NCBI GenBank assembly: GCA_019310485.1
Contig: JAFDEF010000037.1
Location: 1 to 43,947, forward strand
DNA length: 43,947 nt
Reading direction: 5' to 3'
DNA from: Deltaproteobacteria bacterium
GTDB taxonomy: Bacteria > Desulfobacterota > DSM-4660 > Desulfatiglandales > HGW-15
The position numbers and the translations under genes are program-made. Shown here piece by piece: positions 8,579 through 16,194 of this stretch. A model generated the notes under the pieces. The model saw nothing but the letters and a program-made list of their open reading frames with translations. It did not search any database and was not told the DNA's origin. How positions within the stretch are numbered: the first letter of the stretch is position 1; every line of letters starts with the position of its first letter.

Positions 8579-9820
8579 CTAAGTGGTATTTCCGTCCGGG
8601 TAGCGCTCTGCAATAGCTTTGAGAACATCATGGCAGGAAAAAAAGGCTTCAATAAGTTCAGGATCAAAGTGCTTACCTGACAATTGATGCATCTCCTCGA
8701 GGGTACGGTCTTCGTCCCACGGAACTTTGTAAGATCTTCTGGAGCAAAGGGCATCGTAGACATCAGCCACTGCCACGATTCTCCCAAAAAGAGGGATTTC
8801 TTCCCCTTTCTTGGGGAGTGGTTTACCATCGGGTCCGGAATGACCCGGCAAGGGCTTGCCAGAGAAAGGGTCTATGTGGCCGGGATAACCTGTTCCATCC
8901 CATTTTTCATGGTGGTTTAGCGCCACCATAGCAGCTACTTCGTCAAAATCAGATTTCATGTCCTTGAAAAGTCGAGCCCCAAGGTAGGTGTGAGTTTGGA
9001 TGATTTGAAATTCTTCGGGACTGAGTCTGTCGGCCTTTCTGAGTATCATGTCGCTAATTGCAACCTTGCCCACGTCATGGAGCATGGCGGCCATTCTCAA
9101 CAAGTCTTTTTCCCTTTCCACCTCCTCAGGGGACATGCCTTTGCGTTGTGCCCACTCCTCAAAAATCTCAACTGAATAAGCTGCTACCCTGTTAACATGA
9201 GGGCCGGTTTCCGTGGGATCCCGTAACTCTGCCATGCTAATCATTCTCAGAATAATGTTTCTCGTAATTTGAGCCCGGTCAACCGCCAGGGCAGCACTGC
9301 TGGCAAAGTGCATGATAAGGGGTTCATCCGCGCTGGGAAAAGCAATGATATTGCCGGCATCGTCTTTGGCATTTATGAGCTGCATAACCCCCAGCAGGTC
9401 TTTTCGCTGATTGGTAAGAGGAACCGTCAGCGTTGACCTTGTCCTGTATTTTGAAAGTTTATCGAAATGGGAGTCAAACCTGTATGGAACCCTGCTGCCC
9501 ATCTCATAAACGTCAGGGATATTAACAGCCTTCAGGTTCTTGGCTACAAATCCGGCAATGGAATCGTTGTTAATAGGAATGGAATAGGTGCTGTAGATGA
9601 GCTTTCTGCCGGATTTCAATCTCTTCTGGAGGGTATCATTCTGGGTATAGCTAAACTTCAGCTTGTCTCCATCGCGCAGATAGATGGAACCCGCGTCTGC
9701 ATTAAAGACTTTTCTCACGCTTGTGAGCAGTCTCTCCAGCAGGTGATCGATATCCTTTGTCTCGTTGAGCTCAAGACTTATACGTGTGATCAGCTCTATC
9801 TTTTCTTTCTCGCTCAGCAT
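8579..9820 (-). CDS. GAF-HD-GYP domain protein, probable cyclic-di-GMP phosphodiesterase
   Basis: This 413-residue protein has an N-terminal GAF domain (about 15-170; NADAGSIYLRDGD) and a C-terminal HD-GYP domain. The metal-binding HDVGK (HDVGKVAISD), the HHE and the GTGYP signature are all present, so c-di-GMP hydrolysis is expected. There is no membrane segment or receiver domain, so the GAF domain is the likely sensor. The stop codon abuts repeat copy A and the final NTT residues may be repeat-derived. An AAGGA 13 bases before the ATG is a rather distant ribosome site. Confidence 0.92.
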   Translation of the reverse strand: MLSEKEKIELITRISLELNETKDIDHLLERLLTSVRKVFNADAGSIYLRDGDKLKFSYTQNDTLQKRLKSGRKLIYSTYSIPINNDSIAGFVAKNLKAVNIPDVYEMGSRVPYRFDSHFDKLSKYRTRSTLTVPLTNQRKDLLGVMQLINAKDDAGNIIAFPSADEPLIMHFASSAALAVDRAQITRNIILRMISMAELRDPTETGPHVNRVAAYSVEIFEEWAQRKGMSPEEVEREKDLLRMAAMLHDVGKVAISDMILRKADRLSPEEFQIIQTHTYLGARLFKDMKSDFDEVAAMVALNHHEKWDGTGYPGHIDPFSGKPLPGHSGPDGKPLPKKGEEIPLFGRIVAVADVYDALCSRRSYKVPWDEDRTLEEMHQLSGKHFDPELIEAFFSCHDVLKAIAERYPDGNTT

Positions 9821-9947
9821 TTTCAGACTCTATCCTTTGTAATAAAATTTATCTTGTTCGCCGGCATGATGCTTCGCACTTGCGCTACAAGCAGAAACAC
9901 AAAGCTCACAGGGTTTAATGAGCACATGCCATTATAGTGAAAGAACT

Positions 9948-10498
9948 TCAAAAAGGCCAGCCTTTCAGGAGGCTTCCCAAATTGCGTCGAGTAATTTCAA
10001 GATTTGTTCCCGCCTGTTCAATCCCGAAATCCACTCCTCCGGCATCCCCGATTTCTTTTCCCTTAGAAAGGTTGTGCATGGTCACCTGCGTGGCCTGATC
10101 AAAGTAGCCTTTGTAGTCCTCGAAAAGCCTCTTCCATCTGGTGGCAAAATCCTGGAGCTCAAAGCCTTTTGTTTGAGCAACCGATTCAAGGAGCACAAAT
10201 GTCTGGTCACCGTAGTGGGTAAAATCTCCTTTGCTTTTACCCCGCCCGCAGAAAGCCACGGCTTTAGCCGTGGATGAATGCGGTTAAGGGCGGGCGGGAT
10301 GTCGTACCACTAAGTCCCGCCGATTGCGAAGCAATTCGGCGAGAGGTAAGATTGGGAGCGAGGCTTCATCAAGTTGTCAACTCTTCCGAATTGTTTTTCG
10401 ATCAGAGCAGTGTCATAAATCCAGTGGGCTCCCAGGGCAAGCGAGTCGGCCACGAATGAGGCAAGTATCATTGCACGGTCGTTATCTGTAGCACTCAT
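9948..10498 (-). pseudogene. ADP-ribosylglycohydrolase-family gene, broken by a repeat insertion and truncated
   Basis: The N-terminal part, from an ATG at 10498 with a GGGG ribosome site, reads as an ADP-ribosylglycohydrolase start (ASFVADSLALGAHWIYD). It continues to KPRSQSYL, where the 105-nt repeat copy B interrupts it. After the repeat the reading frame shifts and the next family block is recognisable (KGDFTHYGDQTFVLLES). It then ends early at 9948, without the rest of the catalytic domain. A functional enzyme is not expected. Full-length relatives remove ADP-ribose from proteins or dinitrogenase reductase. Confidence 0.75.
10240..10344. repeat. 105-nt palindromic repeat, copy B
   Basis: Identical to 8474-8578 over its 105 bases. 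It lies inside the ADP-ribosylglycohydrolase-like gene, where it splits the coding sequence and changes frame. The flanks differ from copy A: AC before and GGTAAG after, against TG before and CTAAGTG after. That defines the shared unit. Confidence 0.88.
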
Positions 10499-10628
10499 TG
10501 TAATTCCCCTATAAGGTCGTTCATGGGGTAGGGTCTTCATGCCACAAGTTAATCCTCTAGTCAATATTCTACATCTTCGGGGATATTGGCCTTGACCTTC
10601 AGATCACGGCTTTGGTAAAAGGCAAGGT

Positions 10629-11192
10629 ATGAATCTGCTTGATCTGGCCATTATTTTTGCAATGATTTTTTTTGTTATCAGGGCCCTGATGCGAGGCTTC
10701 ATAAGGGAAATGGCTTCCCTTATTGGAGTGGTGCTGGGCATTCTGATTGGCAATTACTTCCAAGTGCAAATGAACAGCTACCTAAAACCCTACCTTCCGA
10801 ATACCTCAATTCTTTCCCTTATCAGCTTTGCTCTTCTTTTCGTATTGACCCTGATCGGTTGCAATCTCCTTGGCTACCTACTGGAGCTCGCGTTCGAGAA
10901 GGGCTCCAGGGGCTGGGTTAACAAAGGGTCGGCAATATGGCTGGCGGTGGCCAAGGGGGTTATTCTCATCTATTTGGTCATTATCCTTCTGAGTTTTTTT
11001 CTGCCCCCGAAAACTCCTCTCATAGCTAGGTCCAGGCTGGCTCCAATGATAGTGGTTTCCTACCGATCAATGATCCGATTTGTTTCCCCGGGGCAATATG
11101 AAAAATGGAAAAAGAAAATTGTGGGCAAATATAAGGAGGCGGAGAAGATCGCCTCAGATCCTCTTCGAAATATAATCAAGAAAGATGAGTGA
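10629..11192 (+). CDS. cvpA: CvpA family membrane protein
   Basis: This 187-residue protein has four hydrophobic segments (about 4-24, 28-46, 62-86, 100-126), and its N-terminus MNLLDLAIIF followed by RGFIREMASLIG is typical of CvpA proteins. E. coli CvpA is linked to colicin V production and envelope stress. The C-terminal 45 residues are charged and cytoplasmic. It overlaps mazG by 8 bases and probably shares its transcript with mazG and the downstream kinase. Confidence 0.85.
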   Translation: MNLLDLAIIFAMIFFVIRALMRGFIREMASLIGVVLGILIGNYFQVQMNSYLKPYLPNTSILSLISFALLFVLTLIGCNLLGYLLELAFEKGSRGWVNKGSAIWLAVAKGVILIYLVIILLSFFLPPKTPLIARSRLAPMIVVSYRSMIRFVSPGQYEKWKKKIVGKYKEAEKIASDPLRNIIKKDE

Positions 11193-11904
11193 GAATAACG
11201 ACGTGCCCAAGGCCTTTTCGGATCTCGTAAAGCTGGTATCCAGGCTCCGGGGTCCAGAGGGTTGCCCCTGGGATGCCGTGCAGACATATCAGAGCGTCAA
11301 GACATATCTTTTGGAGGAGTGCTACGAAGCCCTGGATGCCATAGACAGAGGGGTTCCCGAGGATATCTGCTCCGAGCTAGGAGATCTGCTTTTTCAAATA
11401 CTTTTCCTTGCCAGCATTGCAGAAGAAAAAGAAGATTTCACTCTTCTCCAATTAGTTGAAGAGATCACCACGAAAATGGTAAAGCGTCATCCCCACGTTT
11501 TCGGGCAGGCAAAAGTGGGGAGCGCCGAAGAAGTTGTCCGAAAATGGGAACAGATCAAGAAGGAAGAGAGGGGAAGGTCAGCCAAATCATCCTCCCTGCT
11601 TCAGAGCGTCCCAATAAGTTTGCCGGCACTTCTAAGGGCTCATAGACTTGGCGAAAGGGTATCAAAGCTCTACCGGTCAGGCTCAAGGTGGGAAGCCAAA
11701 TGGGAAAGGGTGGAGGAGGAATTTGGCAACCTTCGAGAGGCGGTTTCTGAAGGGCAAAAGGGGCGGATAGCTCAGAGCATAGGCTCTGTTTTGTTTTGCT
11801 TGGCCCAGCTAGCCAGGAACTACGGCCTGAATGCAGAAGATCTTTTGAGAACACAGACTGAAGAACTCCTCCGGGATTTGGAAAGACCGGAAGAATTGGA
11901 CTGA
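11185..11904 (+). CDS. mazG: Nucleoside triphosphate pyrophosphohydrolase MazG
   Basis: This 239-residue protein has the MazG core: LRGPEGCPWD, then YLLEECYEALDAI (the EExxE metal-binding helix) and SELGDLLFQ (ExxD), followed by KRHPHVFG. Length is close to bacterial MazG (about 260). It hydrolyses NTPs or dNTPs to the monophosphate and pyrophosphate in the cytosol. The second MazG half is present but weaker (FGNLREAVSEGQ). Its start lies inside the end of cvpA. Confidence 0.92.
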   Translation: MSENNDVPKAFSDLVKLVSRLRGPEGCPWDAVQTYQSVKTYLLEECYEALDAIDRGVPEDICSELGDLLFQILFLASIAEEKEDFTLLQLVEEITTKMVKRHPHVFGQAKVGSAEEVVRKWEQIKKEERGRSAKSSSLLQSVPISLPALLRAHRLGERVSKLYRSGSRWEAKWERVEEEFGNLREAVSEGQKGRIAQSIGSVLFCLAQLARNYGLNAEDLLRTQTEELLRDLERPEELD

Positions 11905-11909
11905 GAAAC

Positions 11910-14162
11910 TTGGCGCTCGGGTTGAATAAAAAACTTTTACAGTGGGGATTAGAAAGGGCAAAGAATATTAGCCTTAAATGGAAGCTCATTATTCCTTTTC
12001 TCTTTTTTGCCTTCGCCGGAACAACCTCTCTCACGTATATAGGCTTGAATTCCCAGCAAAAATTGATCAAAGAGGAAGAGCGAAAGGGGCTCAATTATCT
12101 TTATCAGCAATTCCTCGAGGAACTGAACCAGGAAAAAGTGCAGGCCATCTCACTAGCGGCGGTAATTGCGGAGAACCCGGGAGTCCAGGCTGCACTTGCC
12201 GCAAAAGACCGTAAGGCCCTGGTGAACGTGCTCTTGCATGCCTACGTGCAGCTCAAGACAAAGTATGGTGTAAGTATACTCCACTTTCACCTGCCGGGCG
12301 CCAAGTCTTTCCTGCGCTTTCATGCCCCCGGAAAATTTGGTGACGAGATGGGAGCCTACAGAAAGACAATTATTGACGCTATTGATACCGAGTCTCCTGT
12401 TGGAGGGCTGGAACGAGGACCTGCGGGTTTTGTCATACGCGGCGTGGCTCCCATTTTTCGATACGGGATGGTTGTGGGCAGTGTGGAGGTAGGCTATGCT
12501 TTTGACGAAGCATTTCTAGAGCGCCTCCACAAAAGATGGGGCATAGACCTGATGCTGTATAAAGCGAATGGAAAAGAAAGCTTCGAGCTCATGTGCGGTA
12601 CCAGCAAGGGATTTGAAAAGTTCGGCATTGGACGCTACGTATCTCCCCAATCGATAGAAAAGCCGGTGGTATTGATTTCTCCAAAAGAATTACCTGAAAG
12701 GGCGGTCCTGCTGGCGCCGGTAAAGGATTATTCCGGCAAGGTCGTTGCCCTGGCAGAGCTCAACGCAGACAGGTCAAAGATCCGCGCACGGCTACAGCGT
12801 ACCCGAAACCTGATGGCACTCGTGGGGCTGACAGCTGTTGGCATCTCTTTTCTCCTGACTTATATTGTGGGCCTAATTTTTGTCTGGCCGATAAAACGCA
12901 TTGTAAAGGAGGCGGAAGATATTGCTGCCGAAAAAAGAGAAAGCCACATTGAGCCGGGGGCAAAGGATGAAATAGGCACTCTTACAAATGCATTGAATGC
13001 ATTGCTTGACTCGCTTAAACAGCGCCGCATGGAGATTGAAAGGTATGCAAGAACCCTGGAGAGAAGAGTAAGGGAGAGAACCTCCGACCTGGTGGCATCA
13101 GAAGAAAAATATCGTACTCTTGTGGAAAACGTGCCTCTGATCGTATACCGCGTGCTTCCAGACGGTACGACCGAGTTTATAAACTCCTACTTAACCGAGA
13201 GCCTGGGCTACACGATCGAAGAAGCAGTGAGGGACAAGAAGTTTTGGAGAGAAAAGATCTGGGGTGGGATTCCGGAAGGCGATAGGGAATCCTGGGATGC
13301 TTGCTTTCAGGAGGGAAAAGAGCGGCGGGTGGAGAGGTTGGTCAAAGATAAGGCAGGCCACCTGCTTACCTTTATCGATTATGCCATCCCTTCAAAGGAG
13401 CCCGATGGCCGGGTAAAATGGATTGACGGGATTATGATGGATATTTCCGAGTTAAAAAGGTTGCAAGAGAGGGCTCTTCGCATGGAAGAGACAAGAATCC
13501 TTGGGGAGATATCCGCTCATATGGCCCATGAAATCAGGAATCCCCTGATTACTGCAGGAGGTTTCGCGAGACGTTTGAGGGATTCCCTGCCACGGGATGA
13601 TCCAAAACACAAACTGGCCCAAATTATTGTTGAAGAAGTTGCGCGACTTGAGAGTTTCCTCAAGATCCTAATCTCATCCATAAGGCCTTTCGATCTTTCG
13701 CTTGCAGATTTTGAGGTGAATTCCCTGCTGAGATCGTGCCTCGAGAAACTGGAAGGGCTTTTGGAATCAAAACAAATAGACGTAGTGGAGGAACTTGACA
13801 CCGCTGCGACGACTATTCAGGGTGACGAAGAAAAGCTAAACCAGGCGTTTGAAAGCCTTCTCAAGCACGCCATTGTGTCCACACCAAAAGGGGAGAGACT
13901 TTATGTTTATTCGGCCAGAGCCCCGGATCGCGTTATCGTTATACTTAAACACAAGCTTGAGCGGCTTTCAGCAGATGACCTGGAAAAGTTCTTTTTCCCC
14001 CACATTGAAAATGATAGCGAGTGGAGGATAATGGACCTTCCCTTTTCCAAGATTATTATTCACCGCCATGGCGGAAAAGTAGACCTGGCGCAGGAACAGG
14101 GAAATACGCTTGTGTTGAGAATAGAATTGCCTCTCAAGGCCAGAGTTGAGCCTATAGAATAG
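11910..14162 (+). CDS. Membrane sensor histidine kinase (sensor-HAMP-PAS-HisKA) with degenerate ATPase domain
   Basis: This 750-residue protein has a first membrane span at about residues 23-46, an extracytoplasmic sensor of about 250 residues (double-Cache-like) and a second span at about 299-322. HAMP (323-380), a coiled coil, PAS (about 393-515) and HisKA with His540 in HMAHEIRNPL follow. The ATPase region is unusual. The N-box asparagine is replaced (LLKHAI), no DxGxG box is visible, and only GGKV near the end recalls a G2 box. Autophosphorylation may be lost, or a phosphatase or partner-dependent role kept. It starts at a TTG five bases after mazG; another in-frame TTG lies four codons later. 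No regulator gene is adjacent. Confidence 0.85.
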   Translation: MALGLNKKLLQWGLERAKNISLKWKLIIPFLFFAFAGTTSLTYIGLNSQQKLIKEEERKGLNYLYQQFLEELNQEKVQAISLAAVIAENPGVQAALAAKDRKALVNVLLHAYVQLKTKYGVSILHFHLPGAKSFLRFHAPGKFGDEMGAYRKTIIDAIDTESPVGGLERGPAGFVIRGVAPIFRYGMVVGSVEVGYAFDEAFLERLHKRWGIDLMLYKANGKESFELMCGTSKGFEKFGIGRYVSPQSIEKPVVLISPKELPERAVLLAPVKDYSGKVVALAELNADRSKIRARLQRTRNLMALVGLTAVGISFLLTYIVGLIFVWPIKRIVKEAEDIAAEKRESHIEPGAKDEIGTLTNALNALLDSLKQRRMEIERYARTLERRVRERTSDLVASEEKYRTLVENVPLIVYRVLPDGTTEFINSYLTESLGYTIEEAVRDKKFWREKIWGGIPEGDRESWDACFQEGKERRVERLVKDKAGHLLTFIDYAIPSKEPDGRVKWIDGIMMDISELKRLQERALRMEETRILGEISAHMAHEIRNPLITAGGFARRLRDSLPRDDPKHKLAQIIVEEVARLESFLKILISSIRPFDLSLADFEVNSLLRSCLEKLEGLLESKQIDVVEELDTAATTIQGDEEKLNQAFESLLKHAIVSTPKGERLYVYSARAPDRVIVILKHKLERLSADDLEKFFFPHIENDSEWRIMDLPFSKIIIHRHGGKVDLAQEQGNTLVLRIELPLKARVEPIE

Positions 14163-14166
14163 CTCT

Positions 14167-14352
14167 TTAAGCTGCCTCCAGATGAATCGCTTGCAGTTCT
14201 TGCACTGAGGTTGCGTTTTGGTTTTCAACGACAGCCTTCCGGGAAGAAAGATATTCTTTACATTCTTCCTTAAGGGGACACTTTTTTTCGCAAACCCTCA
14301 CGTCCATGCGGGGGTTATTCCTTTTTTGGTGACAAACGATATAATGTGACAT
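14167..14352 (-). CDS. Small cysteine-rich protein (61 aa)
   Basis: The N-terminus has C-x13-C-x3-C-x5-C (YIVCHQKRN ... VCEKKCPLKEECKEY), a likely zinc or Fe-S site; the C-terminal half is plain. Reasons to believe it: AGGAG seven bases before the ATG and a near-consensus sigma-70 promoter about 60 bases upstream. It faces the kinase gene tail-to-tail. Function unknown. Confidence 0.72.
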   Translation of the reverse strand: MSHYIVCHQKRNNPRMDVRVCEKKCPLKEECKEYLSSRKAVVENQNATSVQELQAIHLEAA

Positions 14353-14400
14353 AATTTTCTCCTGAGAAAGCTGAAGGTGCTATTTAATTAATATTAAATG

Positions 14401-14436
14401 ATACCTTTTTATAATATAAAGGTATTAATATGTCAA
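14401..14436 (-). promoter_or_regulatory. Sigma-70 promoter with overlapping operator-like inverted repeat
   Basis: On the minus strand TTGACA (14436-14431), a 17-base spacer and TATAAA (14413-14408) make a near-consensus promoter for the 61-residue protein. ATACCTTT (14401-14408) and AAAGGTAT (14418-14425) are a perfect inverted repeat over the -10 region, the usual position of a repressor operator. Confidence 0.72.
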
Positions 14437-14452
14437 TAAATAAAATTCTAAG

Positions 14453-14573
14453 TTGAGCGTTCCAAATTTTGGCGTTGCGCTTCGTTTTCAGTCACTGCGG
14501 CGTACTTCCATGTACGCCTCGTTTCTGAAACCTTGCGCGCCTTGCATCTCATGCAAACTTGAGAATCGCTCAA
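14453..14573. repeat. 121-nt imperfect palindromic element
   Basis: The ends TTGAGCG (14453-14459) and CGCTCAA (14567-14573) are inverted, as are TTTCAG/CTGAAA further in. The core GGCGTAC-TTCCAT-GTACGCC (14499-14518) is a perfect hairpin. It fills most of the 14353-14658 gap, codes for nothing I can see, and shares its core design with 32800-32905. It looks like a MITE or REP-type element. Confidence 0.65.
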
Positions 14574-14658
14574 TTTAGGAAAAGATCGTTTTTTTCCGAT
14601 TTAGGTAAAGGTCGCCAGCTCGACTGCAGGCTATAATCGTCTGCACCGGGGAGCCGAG

Positions 14659-15375
14659 ATGATAAGGTTTTTTGCCCTTAACGCATTTATTGCTATTCAT
14701 ACAATCTTTCTCTGTGGGTGGGGATTTTTGGTTTCTTTATTTGACAGGAAAAACGGCAGGCTGGTGCACTTTTATGCTGCTGTTCCTTGGGCAAAAACCA
14801 TATTGTGGGTATGCGGTGTGAAAGTCAAGACGCAAGGTCTTGAAAATGTAAACCCTGAGAGGCCATGTATTTTCATGACAAATCACCAGAGCTACTTTGA
14901 TATTCTTGGGCTCTTAGCGTGCCTTCCAGTAGACTTCAAGTTTATGCTCAAACAGGAGCTTATGAGACTACCGTTCCTGGGCTTTGGCATGAAAAAAGCA
15001 GGCTACATTGCCATAGACAGAGAAGATCCCAGGAAAGCGGTGAAAAGCATGAATGAGGCTGTTAGGAGAATAGGAAATGGGGCTTCGGTGCTTATTTTTC
15101 CTGAAGGGACAAGGAGTCTTGATGGACGGCTGCAGGAGTTTAAAGCCGGGGGATTTCATCTGGCCCTAAAAGCCGGCTGTGATATCGTGCCTGTGGTGAT
15201 TGTCGGTAGTCACAGGATTGTGCCGAAAGGAAGCCTTAAAATACGAAAAGGGTCCTTTGGGTTGTGTGTGGGAAAGCCAATTAAAACCAAGGATTATTCA
15301 AGAAAGAACATGGGTGCGCTTATGCAAAGGGTTAGAGAAGCCATGATTGAATTGACGGGGACATGCGAGCAATGA
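14659..15375 (+). CDS. plsC: 1-acyl-sn-glycerol-3-phosphate acyltransferase
   Basis: This 238-residue protein has the acyltransferase motifs in order: NHQSYFD (HX4D, His76), then the glycerol-phosphate-binding FPEGTRS at about 148-154. A hydrophobic N-terminal anchor (IAIHTIFLCGWGFLVSL) fits PlsC, which makes phosphatidic acid at the inner membrane. The start has a GGGGAG ribosome site. It overlaps the following LolA-like gene by 13 bases, so the two are co-translated. Confidence 0.92.
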   Translation: MIRFFALNAFIAIHTIFLCGWGFLVSLFDRKNGRLVHFYAAVPWAKTILWVCGVKVKTQGLENVNPERPCIFMTNHQSYFDILGLLACLPVDFKFMLKQELMRLPFLGFGMKKAGYIAIDREDPRKAVKSMNEAVRRIGNGASVLIFPEGTRSLDGRLQEFKAGGFHLALKAGCDIVPVVIVGSHRIVPKGSLKIRKGSFGLCVGKPIKTKDYSRKNMGALMQRVREAMIELTGTCEQ

Positions 15376-16163
15376 AAAAAATGGTTCCTTCAGGCGCCTC
15401 GCAATTTGCAGTTGCTCTTTGCATAGCAAGCCTTTTTGCGGTCTTGTGCGCCAAAGGGCATGCATACCTGCTACCCTCAGATCAGATAATTGAATTTATG
15501 GCAAAGAATTTTTCCAGGCTTCAAACCCTTGTGGTCGATCAGTCTACCAGTTGCGAAGACCTTGAAGATGAGAACTCAGCAGTGGTTTTTAAGGAGACCA
15601 TCTCTATCAAGTCCCCTGATCTTTATAGCAGGAAAGTGCTTGATCAACAGATGGAGGGCAGAAGCATTCTAGATCAAAGGTATCGCCAACTACTCATAAA
15701 AAACGAACCTGAGCGGCTTCTGGAACTCCTCTCCGGCATGGGGGTTGACCTAAAGAAGGTATCTTTCACACGAATTGATGGTGTCATTGCCTACTGTATC
15801 GGAGATAGGCATGCGGCAAGCCCGAAGATCCTTGTACAAAAAGAAAAATTCTTTCCCTTGCTGCTATCATATAAGGTGTGGGGGCAGTCTTCGGAGGAAA
15901 GAATAAGGGTAAGGTTCAAGGACTACCGGGAGGTTGGAAGCGGCTGGTATCCCTTCGAGATCGTCTCTTCTTCTCGGGGCAGAATAGTGGAGAAATACAG
16001 GGTGCGAAGCATTCGGGTCAATGAACCACTTGAACCCTCTACTTTCAAAGTGTTTGCTCCCATCACTGAGCAAGGCAGCTCGCAAGAGAAAAAACAGGTT
16101 TCTCCGCAGGATGAAAACCTCAAAGAGCTCATAAAGACCTTTGAAGAAAAGTACAGCCAGTGA
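15363..16163 (+). CDS. Exported LolA-like outer-membrane lipoprotein sorting protein
   Basis: This 266-residue protein has a signal peptide (MRAMKKM basic start, hydrophobic core AVALCIASLFAVL, probable cut after GHA). The mature part begins with a helix (QIIEFMAKNFSRLQTLVV) and beta-rich repeats including SPDLYSRK and VRFKDYREVGSGWYPFEI, as in LolA/LolB-fold proteins. The assignment rests on fold-like pattern, not a clear signature. It is wedged between plsC and priA with overlaps on both sides if the longest priA start is used. Confidence 0.65.
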   Translation: MRAMKKMVPSGASQFAVALCIASLFAVLCAKGHAYLLPSDQIIEFMAKNFSRLQTLVVDQSTSCEDLEDENSAVVFKETISIKSPDLYSRKVLDQQMEGRSILDQRYRQLLIKNEPERLLELLSGMGVDLKKVSFTRIDGVIAYCIGDRHAASPKILVQKEKFFPLLLSYKVWGQSSEERIRVRFKDYREVGSGWYPFEIVSSSRGRIVEKYRVRSIRVNEPLEPSTFKVFAPITEQGSSQEKKQVSPQDENLKELIKTFEEKYSQ

Positions 16164-16194
16164 TGCGGCGGATCTCTTTCAAATTAGGCCGACA

